Below are positions 15,360 to 23,522 of a stretch of 27,874 nt of DNA, piece by piece (within the stretch, counting starts at the first letter, position 1; each line of letters begins with the position of its first letter). The DNA lies in assembly GCA_964427655.1 (NCBI GenBank), contig CAYRWE010000040.1, positions 1 through 27,874 on the forward strand, given 5' to 3'. This stretch comes from CAVQNQ01 sp964427655. GTDB lineage: Bacteria > Acidobacteriota > Terriglobia > Bryobacterales > Bryobacteraceae. The notes below the pieces were generated by a model. The model worked only from the letters and a program-made list of their open reading frames with translations, did not search any database and had not been told where the DNA came from. The position numbers and the translations under genes were made by a program.

Positions 15360-16415
15360 ATGACATCACGCGAACGCTGGCGGGCCGTATTGGCCGGGGA
15401 AAAGCCGGACCGAACGCCCTGCGATTACTGGGGTACCGGCGAAATCACCGCGCGTCTCCTGCGCGATCTCGGATGCGCCACTGAAGCCGACCTGTGGAAG
15501 TGCCTGGGCGTCGACAAGTGCATCCACATCGCCCCGCGCCATCCCCGCGCCACCGAGGATACCTGGCACATGCAGTCGCTCTTCAGCATCTGGGGAATCG
15601 GCACGGCGCAGATTCCTTACGCGGATGGCCTTGGCGTCTACGAAGAGGCTGTCGTGCATCCGCTCGCCGAAGCGCGCAGCGTGGCGGACGTCGAGCGCTT
15701 CCCGTGGCCCTCCCCGGACGATTGGGATTACAGCGGCTTGCAAGCCGAGTGCGACCGGTGGCCCGATAACCCCATCCTGGCCGGCAGCAGCGAGGCATTC
15801 TACTTATATTCGCGGCTGCGCGGCATGGAGCGGGCGCTCGAAGATTTGGTGGAAGAGCCGGCCATCGCCGATGCGATTCTGGAGCACATCTGCGAACTCG
15901 ACCGCGGCGTCTTCCAGCGCATTCTGGACCGCGTCGCCGGCCGCATCGAGCTGGTTTACGTGGCCGAGGACCTGGGCACGCAGGAATCGCTGCTGATGAG
16001 CCCGCGGCTATTCCGCCAATTCCTCAAGCCCCGCATCAAGCGCCTGGCCGACGTGGTGCATGGCTACGGCGTGAAGGTGATGCATCACGACGATGGCGCC
16101 ATACGCCCGCTCATCCCGGATCTCATCGAGGCGGGGATCGACATACTGAACCCGATTCAATGGCGCTGCCGCGGCATGGAGCGTGAAGCTCTGGCGCGCG
16201 ATTTCGGGCCGTCGCTCATCTTCCACGGCGGCGTGGACAACCAGCACACGCTCCCCTTCGGCACGCCGCGGGATGTGCGGGACCAGATAGCCGAGAATCT
16301 CCGCCTCTTCCGCAACGCCAAAGGCTACATCGTGGCGCCCTGCCACAACATGCAAGCCAACACGCCGACCGCCAACGTCGTGGCGCTGTATGCGGCGGTG
16401 CGGGAACTCGGATAG
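15360..16415 (+). CDS. Uroporphyrinogen decarboxylase-like (UroD/MtaA fold) protein
   Basis: The protein has 351 residues. The start TSRERWRAVLAGEKPDRTPCDYWG is the usual opening of the UroD-like barrel, and the end HNMQANTPTANVVALY is its usual closing block. Such proteins are either heme-pathway decarboxylases or corrinoid-linked methyltransferases. The decarboxylase N-terminal FRPYGRQxR-type motif is absent, so this is not HemE. The methyltransferase zinc motif HxC...C reads MHHDDG (His242-His-Asp244) with Cys328 retained, so one thiolate is replaced by Asp. Similar proteins are common among Acidobacteria and Bacteroidetes sugar-degradation genes and remain uncharacterised. The ATG at 15360 follows a GGGGG stretch; the earlier TTG lies in the repeat. 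Confidence 0.8.
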   Translation: MTSRERWRAVLAGEKPDRTPCDYWGTGEITARLLRDLGCATEADLWKCLGVDKCIHIAPRHPRATEDTWHMQSLFSIWGIGTAQIPYADGLGVYEEAVVHPLAEARSVADVERFPWPSPDDWDYSGLQAECDRWPDNPILAGSSEAFYLYSRLRGMERALEDLVEEPAIADAILEHICELDRGVFQRILDRVAGRIELVYVAEDLGTQESLLMSPRLFRQFLKPRIKRLADVVHGYGVKVMHHDDGAIRPLIPDLIEAGIDILNPIQWRCRGMEREALARDFGPSLIFHGGVDNQHTLPFGTPRDVRDQIAENLRLFRNAKGYIVAPCHNMQANTPTANVVALYAAVRELG

Positions 16416-16480
16416 CGGCACTCGCTCCGCAAGGCGTGTTACACTCCACTTGGTTTCAAATCCAGCAAGTCCGGAAGCAC

Positions 16481-17221
16481 ATGCCGACAAACGTTTCTTT
16501 AGTCCTGAAGTCCCTGACCTTCGCGGCTCTGCTCGCACAGACGGCAGCGGCCCAGAAGGCGGCCCCGGCGGTAACGCCGCCCAGCGGTCCCTTCACCTGC
16601 ACCGAACTGATCGGGCTTTACTCCAGCGGCGAGTGGTGGGACGCAGGTTTTTACGATGCTCTTGGCGATCTCAAGACCAGGTGGCAGGGGCGATTTTCGC
16701 ACTACGGCTACACGTACGAATACGCCAAGCCTGACAGCTATACGTGGAGCCCGACCAACCTCGGCGGGGTGAATAATGTCCGGCTGACCGTCCCTTGCGC
16801 TCAAAACGGGAACGCGCCCGACAGGATTGTCTATCAGGCGTGGTCATGGGAGTTGACCTCCGAAAAGGCCTGGGTCGATAGTCTGGAGGCCACGCTAGCC
16901 ACCATTCGCGCCCAGCGCCCCAGCGCCAAGCGGATCGACATCATGACCATCATCCGTTGTCCCATGAACGCATGGTGCCATTCCGACAAACCCCCGCTCG
17001 GTCCCAACACCGACCATGACGCCAAGAAGCAGGACTGTCATGTTCCCGAGTACGTGGATTCGGCTCTGGCCAAGGTGGCGGCGAACCATCCCGGCCTGGT
17101 CTCGGTGACGCCTAGGTTCGAAGCCGTGAGTTGCGCCGCAAAGATCGACGGCATCCACTTACACGAACAGAACGGGCCGTCAGCCGCTCCCATCGCGACT
17201 TATTACAAAGCCAGGCCTTGA
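16481..17221 (+). CDS. Secreted protein, possibly SGNH-hydrolase-like
   Basis: The protein has 246 residues. A Sec signal peptide (VSLVLKSLTFAALLAQTAAAQ) is cut near residue 25. The mature part is rich in Trp and Tyr (SSGEWWDAGFYDAL, FSHYGYTYEYAKPDSYTW) and has six cysteines that could form disulfides outside the cell. The C-terminal DGIHLHEQNG resembles block V (DxxH) of SGNH hydrolases, and the middle strand IDIMTIIRCPMN could be block III, but no clear GDS block is seen. An esterase role is therefore a guess. I chose the ATG at 16481 because it opens the signal peptide and GGAAG is upstream; a GTG at 16436 is in frame. Confidence 0.62.
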   Translation: MPTNVSLVLKSLTFAALLAQTAAAQKAAPAVTPPSGPFTCTELIGLYSSGEWWDAGFYDALGDLKTRWQGRFSHYGYTYEYAKPDSYTWSPTNLGGVNNVRLTVPCAQNGNAPDRIVYQAWSWELTSEKAWVDSLEATLATIRAQRPSAKRIDIMTIIRCPMNAWCHSDKPPLGPNTDHDAKKQDCHVPEYVDSALAKVAANHPGLVSVTPRFEAVSCAAKIDGIHLHEQNGPSAAPIATYYKARP

Positions 17222-17249
17222 TCGGGAGGCAACACCAACTCCCACTCCC

Positions 17250-18179
17250 TTACGGGCGTGGCTCTGACTGAGCCGCGACCGTGATGGAGCGGTTGGCTGC
17301 TTCCGTTCCCGCCAGCGGCATCGTACGCACGGCCAGGATCAGGTCGTGCGCCTCGCCTTCTTTCGCGCCGCTGTAGTAGCCTACCCGGGTATTCGGCGCA
17401 TAATAGAAGGACGCGCCATCCTTCGAGGGATGCCGTGCGTCCTCGCCATCGGCCGACTTTCCCGCCACCATCTCTCCATGGCCGCGTATCAGAAAGTAGA
17501 TCTCCTCTTCGTGCGCATGAACGTGCGGAATGTTAGTGCCGCCGGGGGCGAAATCCATGAGATACAGGCTGACGACTTCAGTGCTCGCCGCCAACTTATC
17601 GGTCTGTGGCGAATGGTGGCCCATCAGCAGCTTGAATTGCGTGGTTGGCCCGTGTGTCGGAAGTAACTGCGGTGGGACGTCGTTGACATTCGCCAACAGT
17701 AGTTTGGGCGTGGGAATTACTTGTTTGCCGGCAGGGATCTTGAAGCCCATCACGATCACTCGCACGGAACTGTCCGAACTGTTCGCGATCCCGTGTTTAA
17801 TGTCGATGGGCAGGTACATGAAGTCGTCCTTCTTCACTGGAACCTTCTGATCCCCGTAAATCAGCGTTCCATTCCCGTCGAGGACGTAGTAGATCTGCTC
17901 TTCGGCCGGATAGCTCACCACGGCACTGGACCCGCCGGCGCCGACCGTCAGTTCACCGTACCGCGCAAGGCATTGCAACTTGTCGAGGTCTTTGTCCCCG
18001 ATACCGAAGAGAGGCTTGTAAGTGGCGGCTTTCGCCTTTAGGGTGAGGTCGTCGCGCCGCGGCTTAGTATCGGACAATGACCGCTGCAGGAAGAACGGCT
18101 CCGCGGCACAAAGGCAGGAAGCGGCCAGCAGGGCCGTGAAAACGAGCCGCGGATAAGTCTTCGAAATAGATCTGCGCAT
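17250..18179 (-). CDS. Exported bicupin protein
   Basis: The protein has 309 residues. It has a Sec-type signal (RLVFTALLAASCLCAAEP) and then two cupin barrels. The second (about 190-290) has the full metal motif PHVHAHEEEIYFLIRGHG (HxHxxxxE) and would bind one metal ion. The first (about 70-160) keeps the fold, SYPAEEQIYYVLDGNG and DIKHGIANSS, but lacks the HxH pair, so it is probably structural. Bicupins of this kind include oxidases, isomerases and sugar-binding proteins; no substrate can be assigned. AAAGAG six bases before the ATG supports the start. It is convergent with the preceding secreted gene and lies just downstream of the GH127 gene on the same strand. Confidence 0.78.
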   Translation of the reverse strand: MRRSISKTYPRLVFTALLAASCLCAAEPFFLQRSLSDTKPRRDDLTLKAKAATYKPLFGIGDKDLDKLQCLARYGELTVGAGGSSAVVSYPAEEQIYYVLDGNGTLIYGDQKVPVKKDDFMYLPIDIKHGIANSSDSSVRVIVMGFKIPAGKQVIPTPKLLLANVNDVPPQLLPTHGPTTQFKLLMGHHSPQTDKLAASTEVVSLYLMDFAPGGTNIPHVHAHEEEIYFLIRGHGEMVAGKSADGEDARHPSKDGASFYYAPNTRVGYYSGAKEGEAHDLILAVRTMPLAGTEAANRSITVAAQSEPRP

Positions 18180-18254
18180 AGTATCTCTTTCGAGATTACT
18201 CCGATTCGCTCCATTTCGCGGGGCCGCCCATCGCCCTGACGCGCTCCCAGGCCT

Positions 18255-20201
18255 TCACTTCGCTACCGGAAACACCGACACGCGCAGCCTGGCGCAGCCC
18301 ATGGGGATCAGCGTGATCTCCTCCACCGGCTCCGCCGTCACGGCCGGGCTTTCCGGCGCCTCTCCGATGAGGCCGTTCGCCTCCATCTTCCACGACGGCA
18401 GCCGCCGCGCTTGGGTCACGATCCGCACCGGGGCGGCATCCGCGGCGAAAGGCTGCGCGCGAAGCGTTCCCTTCTCGAAACGCATGGCGGATTTCAACAA
18501 CGTGTAATTCCACGGCGTCTCCGCGAACACTTCGAAGGCCGGCCACTTCTCGTTATTGCCATAGCGCTGCCAGCGCTCGCCGATCCTCAGCGAATACTCG
18601 AGTGGGCCGCGGTACACCGAAACCGCGTTGCCACTCTTCGGCCACGTTTTGATTTCGATCCGCATGGGCAGCGTGAGCTTCACCCGGTCGCCATTCTTCC
18701 AGGTCCGGTCGATCGAGATCCAGCCCTGGCTCGCGCTACCGGCCGGCTTGCCGTTCACCGTCGCGGACGCCCCCGCGGCCCACGCTGGCACACGCAGCTT
18801 GAGCGGGAACGCTACGTCCGACTTCATCTCGAGCGCCAGCGCCACCGTTTCGTCGAAGGGATAATCGGTCGTTTCGACGATCCTGACCGCCGTGCCGTCG
18901 CCGGCCTTCGCCTCCACGCTGCTGGGGGCGTACAGAACGGCGGCGATGCCGTTATCCGCCGTCGCCATCCACAGATGCTCGGCGTAATAGGGCCATGCGT
19001 GCGCCACGTTGTGCTGGCAGCAGCGGTATTGATACGGATTGTACGAGAACATGTCGCCGCCGTTTTCGATCATGGGCGACTTGCTGGCGCGGTCGAGCTG
19101 CACCTGGTTGGGCGCCGTGAGGTAGTGCAGGCCCTTGAGGTCCGGCGTCATCGCGGCGGGCAGCGAATTGAACGCCACTTCCTCCGCCCGGTCGGCCCAT
19201 ACGGTGTCGCCGGTTATCTTCACCAGCATCTCATCGCTCAGCAGGAACTCCGCCATCGAGCACGTCTCGGCCGCCTGCCGCGGGCCGGTGTAGCCCGGGC
19301 GCGCGTTCTCGTCGGCCGCGAACATGCCGCCCGGCATCTGCCCATATTCGTCCATCACCAGGCGGTAATTGCGTTCCGTGGCCTCGATGAACTTGCGATC
19401 GTTGGCTTGCTGAAAGTACTCTGCCGGCTCGCGAAAGCCCTGCGAGATGTTGACGCCGTGCCAGGTCGGAATATTTCCGAACCAATCGGCAGTGCGCTCG
19501 TGATTCACCCGGGCGAGATCCAGCAGCCACGCCTGCCCGGTCCGGTTGTAAAGCCAGTAGATGGAATCGAGATTGTCGCCGCCGCGGTACTTCTGCCAGC
19601 TCGCCGGCAAAAAAGCCTCTCGCGGAATCGAGCGCTGCCACTCGAAATACTTCAGCATGAACGGAATCACGCGCTTGTCTCCAGTGGCCTCGTAGAGCGT
19701 GCGCAGCGGGTAGAGCATGATCATGTTGGGCCACAAGTCTATGGTTTCGGCCGGCTTGTCGGCGCGCATCTCGGGCTGGTCGCCGCGCCGTATGGCCAGG
19801 TTCTTGCGCGTCCCGAAATAGCCGTCACTCTGCTGATTGGCAATCACCGCATCCAGCCACTTGCGCGCTTCGGCGATAATGCGCGCGTCGCCGAGCACGA
19901 ATCCCAGATCGGTGAAGCCCTTCAGCCAGTAGGGCGCTTCTTCCCATCCGCGGTCCGCCGACCCCGGCGTCACCCAGCCGTTGCCTTCGTATTTGCAATA
20001 TTGGCTGATCTCGCTCAGGCGCCCCGAGAAGCCCTCGGCTTCGAGCTGAAGCTGCGTTCGCAGCCAGCTCTCCGGGCGTATGGCGCCGATCGGCAGCTTG
20101 ATCAGCGGGCTGGGCGCCAGCGGGGAGCGATTTCCCGGATAGAAGCGGTTCTCGCCGTAGGCCGTGCCGAGTATCAGGAGGACCAGCAAAGTGGCGCGCA
20201 T
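18255..20201 (-). CDS. GH127 family glycosidase (beta-L-arabinofuranosidase type), exported
   Basis: The protein has 648 residues. A short signal peptide (RATLLVLLILGTAYG) precedes an (alpha/alpha)6 barrel and two C-terminal beta-sandwiches. The zinc-cysteine site of GH127 enzymes is visible: Glu and Cys in AETCSMAEF (about 312 and 314) and the paired cysteines in YRCCQHN (about 394-395), one of which is the unusual cysteine nucleophile. The family removes beta-L-arabinofuranose from plant hydroxyproline-rich glycoproteins or pectin side chains. Two adjacent ATGs are available; GGAG lies five bases before the second (20201) but only two before the first (20204), so I used the second. It is divergent from the carboxylesterase gene. 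Confidence 0.87.
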   Translation of the reverse strand: MRATLLVLLILGTAYGENRFYPGNRSPLAPSPLIKLPIGAIRPESWLRTQLQLEAEGFSGRLSEISQYCKYEGNGWVTPGSADRGWEEAPYWLKGFTDLGFVLGDARIIAEARKWLDAVIANQQSDGYFGTRKNLAIRRGDQPEMRADKPAETIDLWPNMIMLYPLRTLYEATGDKRVIPFMLKYFEWQRSIPREAFLPASWQKYRGGDNLDSIYWLYNRTGQAWLLDLARVNHERTADWFGNIPTWHGVNISQGFREPAEYFQQANDRKFIEATERNYRLVMDEYGQMPGGMFAADENARPGYTGPRQAAETCSMAEFLLSDEMLVKITGDTVWADRAEEVAFNSLPAAMTPDLKGLHYLTAPNQVQLDRASKSPMIENGGDMFSYNPYQYRCCQHNVAHAWPYYAEHLWMATADNGIAAVLYAPSSVEAKAGDGTAVRIVETTDYPFDETVALALEMKSDVAFPLKLRVPAWAAGASATVNGKPAGSASQGWISIDRTWKNGDRVKLTLPMRIEIKTWPKSGNAVSVYRGPLEYSLRIGERWQRYGNNEKWPAFEVFAETPWNYTLLKSAMRFEKGTLRAQPFAADAAPVRIVTQARRLPSWKMEANGLIGEAPESPAVTAEPVEEITLIPMGCARLRVSVFPVAK

Positions 20202-20290
20202 CATCTCTCCAGAGTACTCGAAGGCGGTGCACCCATCGCTGGTCCGGCAGCCGTGGAATTCGCGGCTGAAATGTGTTCTCGTAGAGCTCT

Positions 20291-21886
20291 ATGAAACCGT
20301 CGGCTTGTCTCCTTTTCTCCCTGATCTGGATCTGCGCCGCGGCTTGGCCTGGAAAGGCGCTCGCCGCGGATCGCGTCAAGACCGCCAATGGCCTGATCGA
20401 GGCCACCACTCCGCCGGATTCGGGCGTTCGCAGTTTCAAGGGAATCCCATTCGCCCAGCCGCCCGTGGGCGATCTGCGCTGGAGAGAGCCGCAGCCGGTG
20501 AAGAATTGGAAGGGCGCGCGCAGCGCCGATGCGTTCGGTCCCACCTGCATGCAGCGAACCTCGCCCACCGCCGACTATTGGTTTCGCGGCAAGGGCATGA
20601 GCGAGGATTGCCTCTATCTGAACGTCTGGACGCCGGCCAAATCGGGCAAGGAGCGGCTGCCGGTTCTGGTGTACATTTTCGGCGGCGGATTTCAGAACGG
20701 CGATGGCTCGGAGCCGCGCTACGATGGCGGGAACATGGCGCGCAAGGGCATGGTGGCGGTTTCGGTAAACTACCGGACTAACATCTTCGGCTTCTTCTCC
20801 CATCCCGAGCTGACCAGGGAATCCCCGCACCACGCGTCCGGCAATTACGGCCTGCTCGACCAGGTTGCCGCGCTCTTCTGGGTGCGGCGGAACATCGCGG
20901 CCTTCGGCGGCGATCCCAAGCGAGTCACTATCGCGGGTGAATCGGCCGGTTCGATGTCCGTCAGCGCGCTGATGGCGTCTCCGCTATCCCGGGGGCTGAT
21001 CGCCGGTGCCATCGGCGAGAGCGGCGCTCTGCTCTCGACCCTGCCGCCACGCCCGCTTTCCGAAGCCGAGCAGGAGGGCGCCAAATTCGGCACCGCGGCC
21101 GGAGCGGCATCGCTCGCGGCGCTTCGTTCCATGACCGCACCGCAGATTCAAGAGATCCTGGCCAAGAACCCCACCTTACGCTTCAACACTGACCTGGACG
21201 GTTACTTCCTGCCGAAACCCGTGGCGGAGATCTACTCGGCCGGTGAGCAATCCAAGGTTCCTTTGCTGGCCGGATCGAATTCCGAGGAGCAGCCGGCGCG
21301 CAATGTTCTCGGGACCTCCGAGCCGACTCCCGAGGAGTTCGCCAATGCCGTGAAGAGGCTCTATGGCGAGCGCGCCGCCGAAATCCTCAAAGTGTACGCG
21401 CCCACCACCACGGAAGAGGTTCTCGACGCCGCCACGGACCTTGCATCCGCGCGCTTCGTCGGCCACAGCACCTGGAAATGGACCGAACTCCACATGAAGA
21501 CCGGTGGCAAGTCGGTGTACCGCTATCTCTACGCGCATCCCCGGCCCAAGTTCCTTCCGGCTGTCGCGGCGGCCGCCGATGCTGCTGTGCCTCCGGCGCC
21601 CCGCGGGGCGGCGCACTCAGCCGAGATCCAATACGTCATGGGCAATCTCGGGCTCGACAAACGCTATGCATGGCAACCCGAAGACTATAAGATGTCCGAG
21701 ATCCTGCAGGCCTACTTCGTGAATTTCATCAAGACCGGGAATCCCAATGGCTCCGGTTTGCCGGAGTGGCCCACGTACGCGAGCGACACCAATTTCCAGC
21801 GCATGCGCCTGGATCTCGACTGCCGCGTGGAACCCGAGCCGCACCGCGATCGCTATCTGGCGCTGGATGCGACTTACGCCAAGTAA
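20291..21886 (+). CDS. Type-B carboxylesterase, exported
   Basis: The protein has 531 residues. A Sec signal peptide covers about the first 26 residues. Family features in order are FKGIPFAQPPVGDLRW, the SEDCLYLNVWTP strand, the oxyanion-hole loop FGGGF (130-134), the nucleophile Ser218 in GESAGS, an acidic residue near 332 (GSNSEEQ) and His442 in GAAHSAEIQYV. The triad of the cholinesterase/ParaNitrobenzyl-esterase group is therefore complete. An alanine- and proline-rich loop (about 424-440) precedes the His. It probably hydrolyses ester or acetyl groups on imported plant material; the exact substrate is open. The ribosome site is weak (GAG near the ATG). It ends 15 bases from the convergent dienelactone-hydrolase gene. 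Confidence 0.87.
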   Translation: MKPSACLLFSLIWICAAAWPGKALAADRVKTANGLIEATTPPDSGVRSFKGIPFAQPPVGDLRWREPQPVKNWKGARSADAFGPTCMQRTSPTADYWFRGKGMSEDCLYLNVWTPAKSGKERLPVLVYIFGGGFQNGDGSEPRYDGGNMARKGMVAVSVNYRTNIFGFFSHPELTRESPHHASGNYGLLDQVAALFWVRRNIAAFGGDPKRVTIAGESAGSMSVSALMASPLSRGLIAGAIGESGALLSTLPPRPLSEAEQEGAKFGTAAGAASLAALRSMTAPQIQEILAKNPTLRFNTDLDGYFLPKPVAEIYSAGEQSKVPLLAGSNSEEQPARNVLGTSEPTPEEFANAVKRLYGERAAEILKVYAPTTTEEVLDAATDLASARFVGHSTWKWTELHMKTGGKSVYRYLYAHPRPKFLPAVAAAADAAVPPAPRGAAHSAEIQYVMGNLGLDKRYAWQPEDYKMSEILQAYFVNFIKTGNPNGSGLPEWPTYASDTNFQRMRLDLDCRVEPEPHRDRYLALDATYAK

Positions 21887-21901
21887 CAACGGCGCCGCCG
21901 C

Positions 21902-22726
21902 TTACTTATAGCCGTCTCTGAGCGCCTTCAGCTTCGCCCACGCGGCGGCGCGCGCCTTCTTGTTGGCTTCGGTGGCGTCGGGCTGCTCGCCGGCCCGCAT
22001 GAAGCCGTGCGCGGCGCCTTCGTATTCGACCGTCTCGAAGAACTTGCCCGCCGCCTTCATCTGCTCCTTGGTGGCTGGAACGGTGGCGCCGATGCGCGCA
22101 TCGGTCCCGGCGTAAAACCCGTAGACTGGCGCCGTGATGTTGGGAATCGCCGCCGCAACCGGCCCGCTGCCGTAGAACACGAAGGCGGCCGAGAGGTCCT
22201 TGCGATTGGTCGCGAAGCGGAACGATTGCCCGCCGCCCCAGGAGAAGCCCACCACGCAAACCTTTCCGTTGCAGCCGGGGAGGCCGCGGAGATGGTCGGT
22301 GACCGCATTCAGATCCGCGGTGATCTGGTCCGGGGGCAGTTTGCCGATGGCCGCGCCCACTTCGCTCGCCGGAAGATCCTTGGTGCGTCCGCCGTTCGGC
22401 GCCATGCCGGAGAGCAGGTCGGGCGCGATCGCCAGGTAGCCCGCTTCGGCAAATTCATCGGCCACGTCCTCCACCCAGTCGGTCATGCCGAAGATTTCGT
22501 GGATCACCACGATTCCGGGCGCCTTCCGACCAGCCTGCGGATGTGCCTGGAACGATTCGACGGACCGGCCGTCGTGTTTCACCGAAACCCACTCATGCCG
22601 CCGCGGCGATTTGTCCACGGCCTGCCGGGCCCAATCCTGCCCGCTCAGAGAAGCCACGCTCAAGCCTGTTGCGGTGGCGCCGATCGCGCTCCCTTCCAGA
22701 AACCGCCTTCTTGAAACCGTCTGCAT
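21902..22726 (-). CDS. Tat-exported dienelactone hydrolase-like protein
   Basis: The protein has 274 residues. The N-terminus QTVSRRRFLEGSAIGATATG is a twin-arginine signal. The alpha/beta-hydrolase core has the family's HEIFGMTDW block (Glu77), the nucleophile elbow GFSWGG (Ser162), Asp209 in YAGTDARIG and His240 in EGAAHGFM. Classical dienelactone hydrolases have Cys in the elbow; Ser here points to a general esterase rather than a chloroaromatic-pathway enzyme. GGAGGAC eight bases upstream of the ATG supports the start. It lies between the convergent carboxylesterase and the end of the his operon, and is separated from hisA by about 100 bases including a dispersed repeat. Confidence 0.84.
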   Translation of the reverse strand: MQTVSRRRFLEGSAIGATATGLSVASLSGQDWARQAVDKSPRRHEWVSVKHDGRSVESFQAHPQAGRKAPGIVVIHEIFGMTDWVEDVADEFAEAGYLAIAPDLLSGMAPNGGRTKDLPASEVGAAIGKLPPDQITADLNAVTDHLRGLPGCNGKVCVVGFSWGGGQSFRFATNRKDLSAAFVFYGSGPVAAAIPNITAPVYGFYAGTDARIGATVPATKEQMKAAGKFFETVEYEGAAHGFMRAGEQPDATEANKKARAAAWAKLKALRDGYK

Positions 22727-22803
22727 TTCGGACGTCCTCCGCCGATATTCTCGAACGGTTGGTACATCCGGCGCAACCGGAAAAGTATTTTCAGGCCGGA
22801 AAT

Positions 22804-22826
22804 GGGCAAGCTAAAGCATGCCCCAC
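22804..22826. repeat. Dispersed 23-bp hairpin element, copy B
   Basis: It reads GGGCAAGCTAAAGC then ATGCCCCAC and is the exact reverse complement of 15289-15311. It directly abuts the hisA stop codon (22829-22827), so in the his transcript it forms a hairpin just after the last codon. It may stop or protect the 3' end, although no T-run follows. Confidence 0.8.
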
Positions 22827-23522
22827 CTAGCTCAGCGCCGCCAGCTCTTCCAGGCTGAGCCGTCCGGTGTAAATCGCCATGCCCAGCGCGGCGTGCACGC
22901 CCATAGCCAGCAGCGCGCGAACTTCCTCCAGCGTGGTGATGCCGCCGGCCGCGGTGAGCTCCAGCGTCGTAGCCGCGCGTAAGCGGCGGAACCAGGCCAG
23001 ATCCGTCCCCTGCATCATGCCTTCTTTATCCACGTAGGTGCACAGGAAGCCCGCGCAGTACGGCTCCAGTGGCTGCAGCATCTCTTCCGCGGTCAGACAC
23101 GTGGATTCTTGCCAGCCCTTCACCACGATGCGGCCGTCGCGCGAATCGAGCGCGATGATGAGCCGTTCGCGCCCCACCGCGCGCCCCAGCGCCACCAGAA
23201 AAGCTTCGTCGATCCCCTCCGCTGTGAATGCCGCGGTTCCCACGATCACTCTGTGCGCACCCTGCTCCACCAGCGCCGCCGCGCGCGGGACCGAGCGCAC
23301 GCCGCCGCCCACGCGCGTCACGGCCTTCGATGCAATCCCGCGCACCAGTTCGTCATTCGAACCGTGCCCCATGGCCGCATCCAGGTCGATCACCTGAATT
23401 TCCGGGAAGGCCGCGAATTTGCGCAGCATGGCTTCGGGCGACTCGGCCTCCAGGGCCTTCTCGCGCCCCTGGACCAACTGCACCACTTTGCCCTCCATCA
23501 GGTCGATGCAGGGCAGAATCAT
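22827..23522 (-). CDS. hisA: HisA-type ProFAR isomerase, divergent form
   Basis: The protein has 231 residues, slightly short for HisA (about 240-250). It isomerises the aminoaldose ProFAR to the aminoketose PRFAR, the fourth step of histidine synthesis. The barrel starts ILPCIDLMEGKVVQLVQG with Asp7; Asp126 lies in ALDSRDG and Thr162 in CTYVDKEG, matching the catalytic set of HisA. The phosphate loops GGGVRS and AAGGITT are present. The usual bacterial RDGT and DLDGA segments read DKEG and DLDAA, which recalls the eukaryotic His6 branch. The ATG at 23522 overlaps the hisF stop (ATGA). It is the last gene of the operon here. Confidence 0.85.
   Translation of the reverse strand: MILPCIDLMEGKVVQLVQGREKALEAESPEAMLRKFAAFPEIQVIDLDAAMGHGSNDELVRGIASKAVTRVGGGVRSVPRAAALVEQGAHRVIVGTAAFTAEGIDEAFLVALGRAVGRERLIIALDSRDGRIVVKGWQESTCLTAEEMLQPLEPYCAGFLCTYVDKEGMMQGTDLAWFRRLRAATTLELTAAGGITTLEEVRALLAMGVHAALGMAIYTGRLSLEELAALS

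Noticed and set aside
18182..18254. A frame after the GH127 stop reading KAWERVRAMGGPAKWSESE, which might be a frameshifted C-terminal extension
   Set aside because: The GH127 protein already ends after its usual terminal strand (LRVSVFP), and nothing else shows a frameshift. It remains a weak possibility.
18411..20294. A 627-codon open frame antisense to the GH127 gene
   Set aside because: It has the same low-complexity composition, and the opposite strand has a complete GH127 catalytic site.
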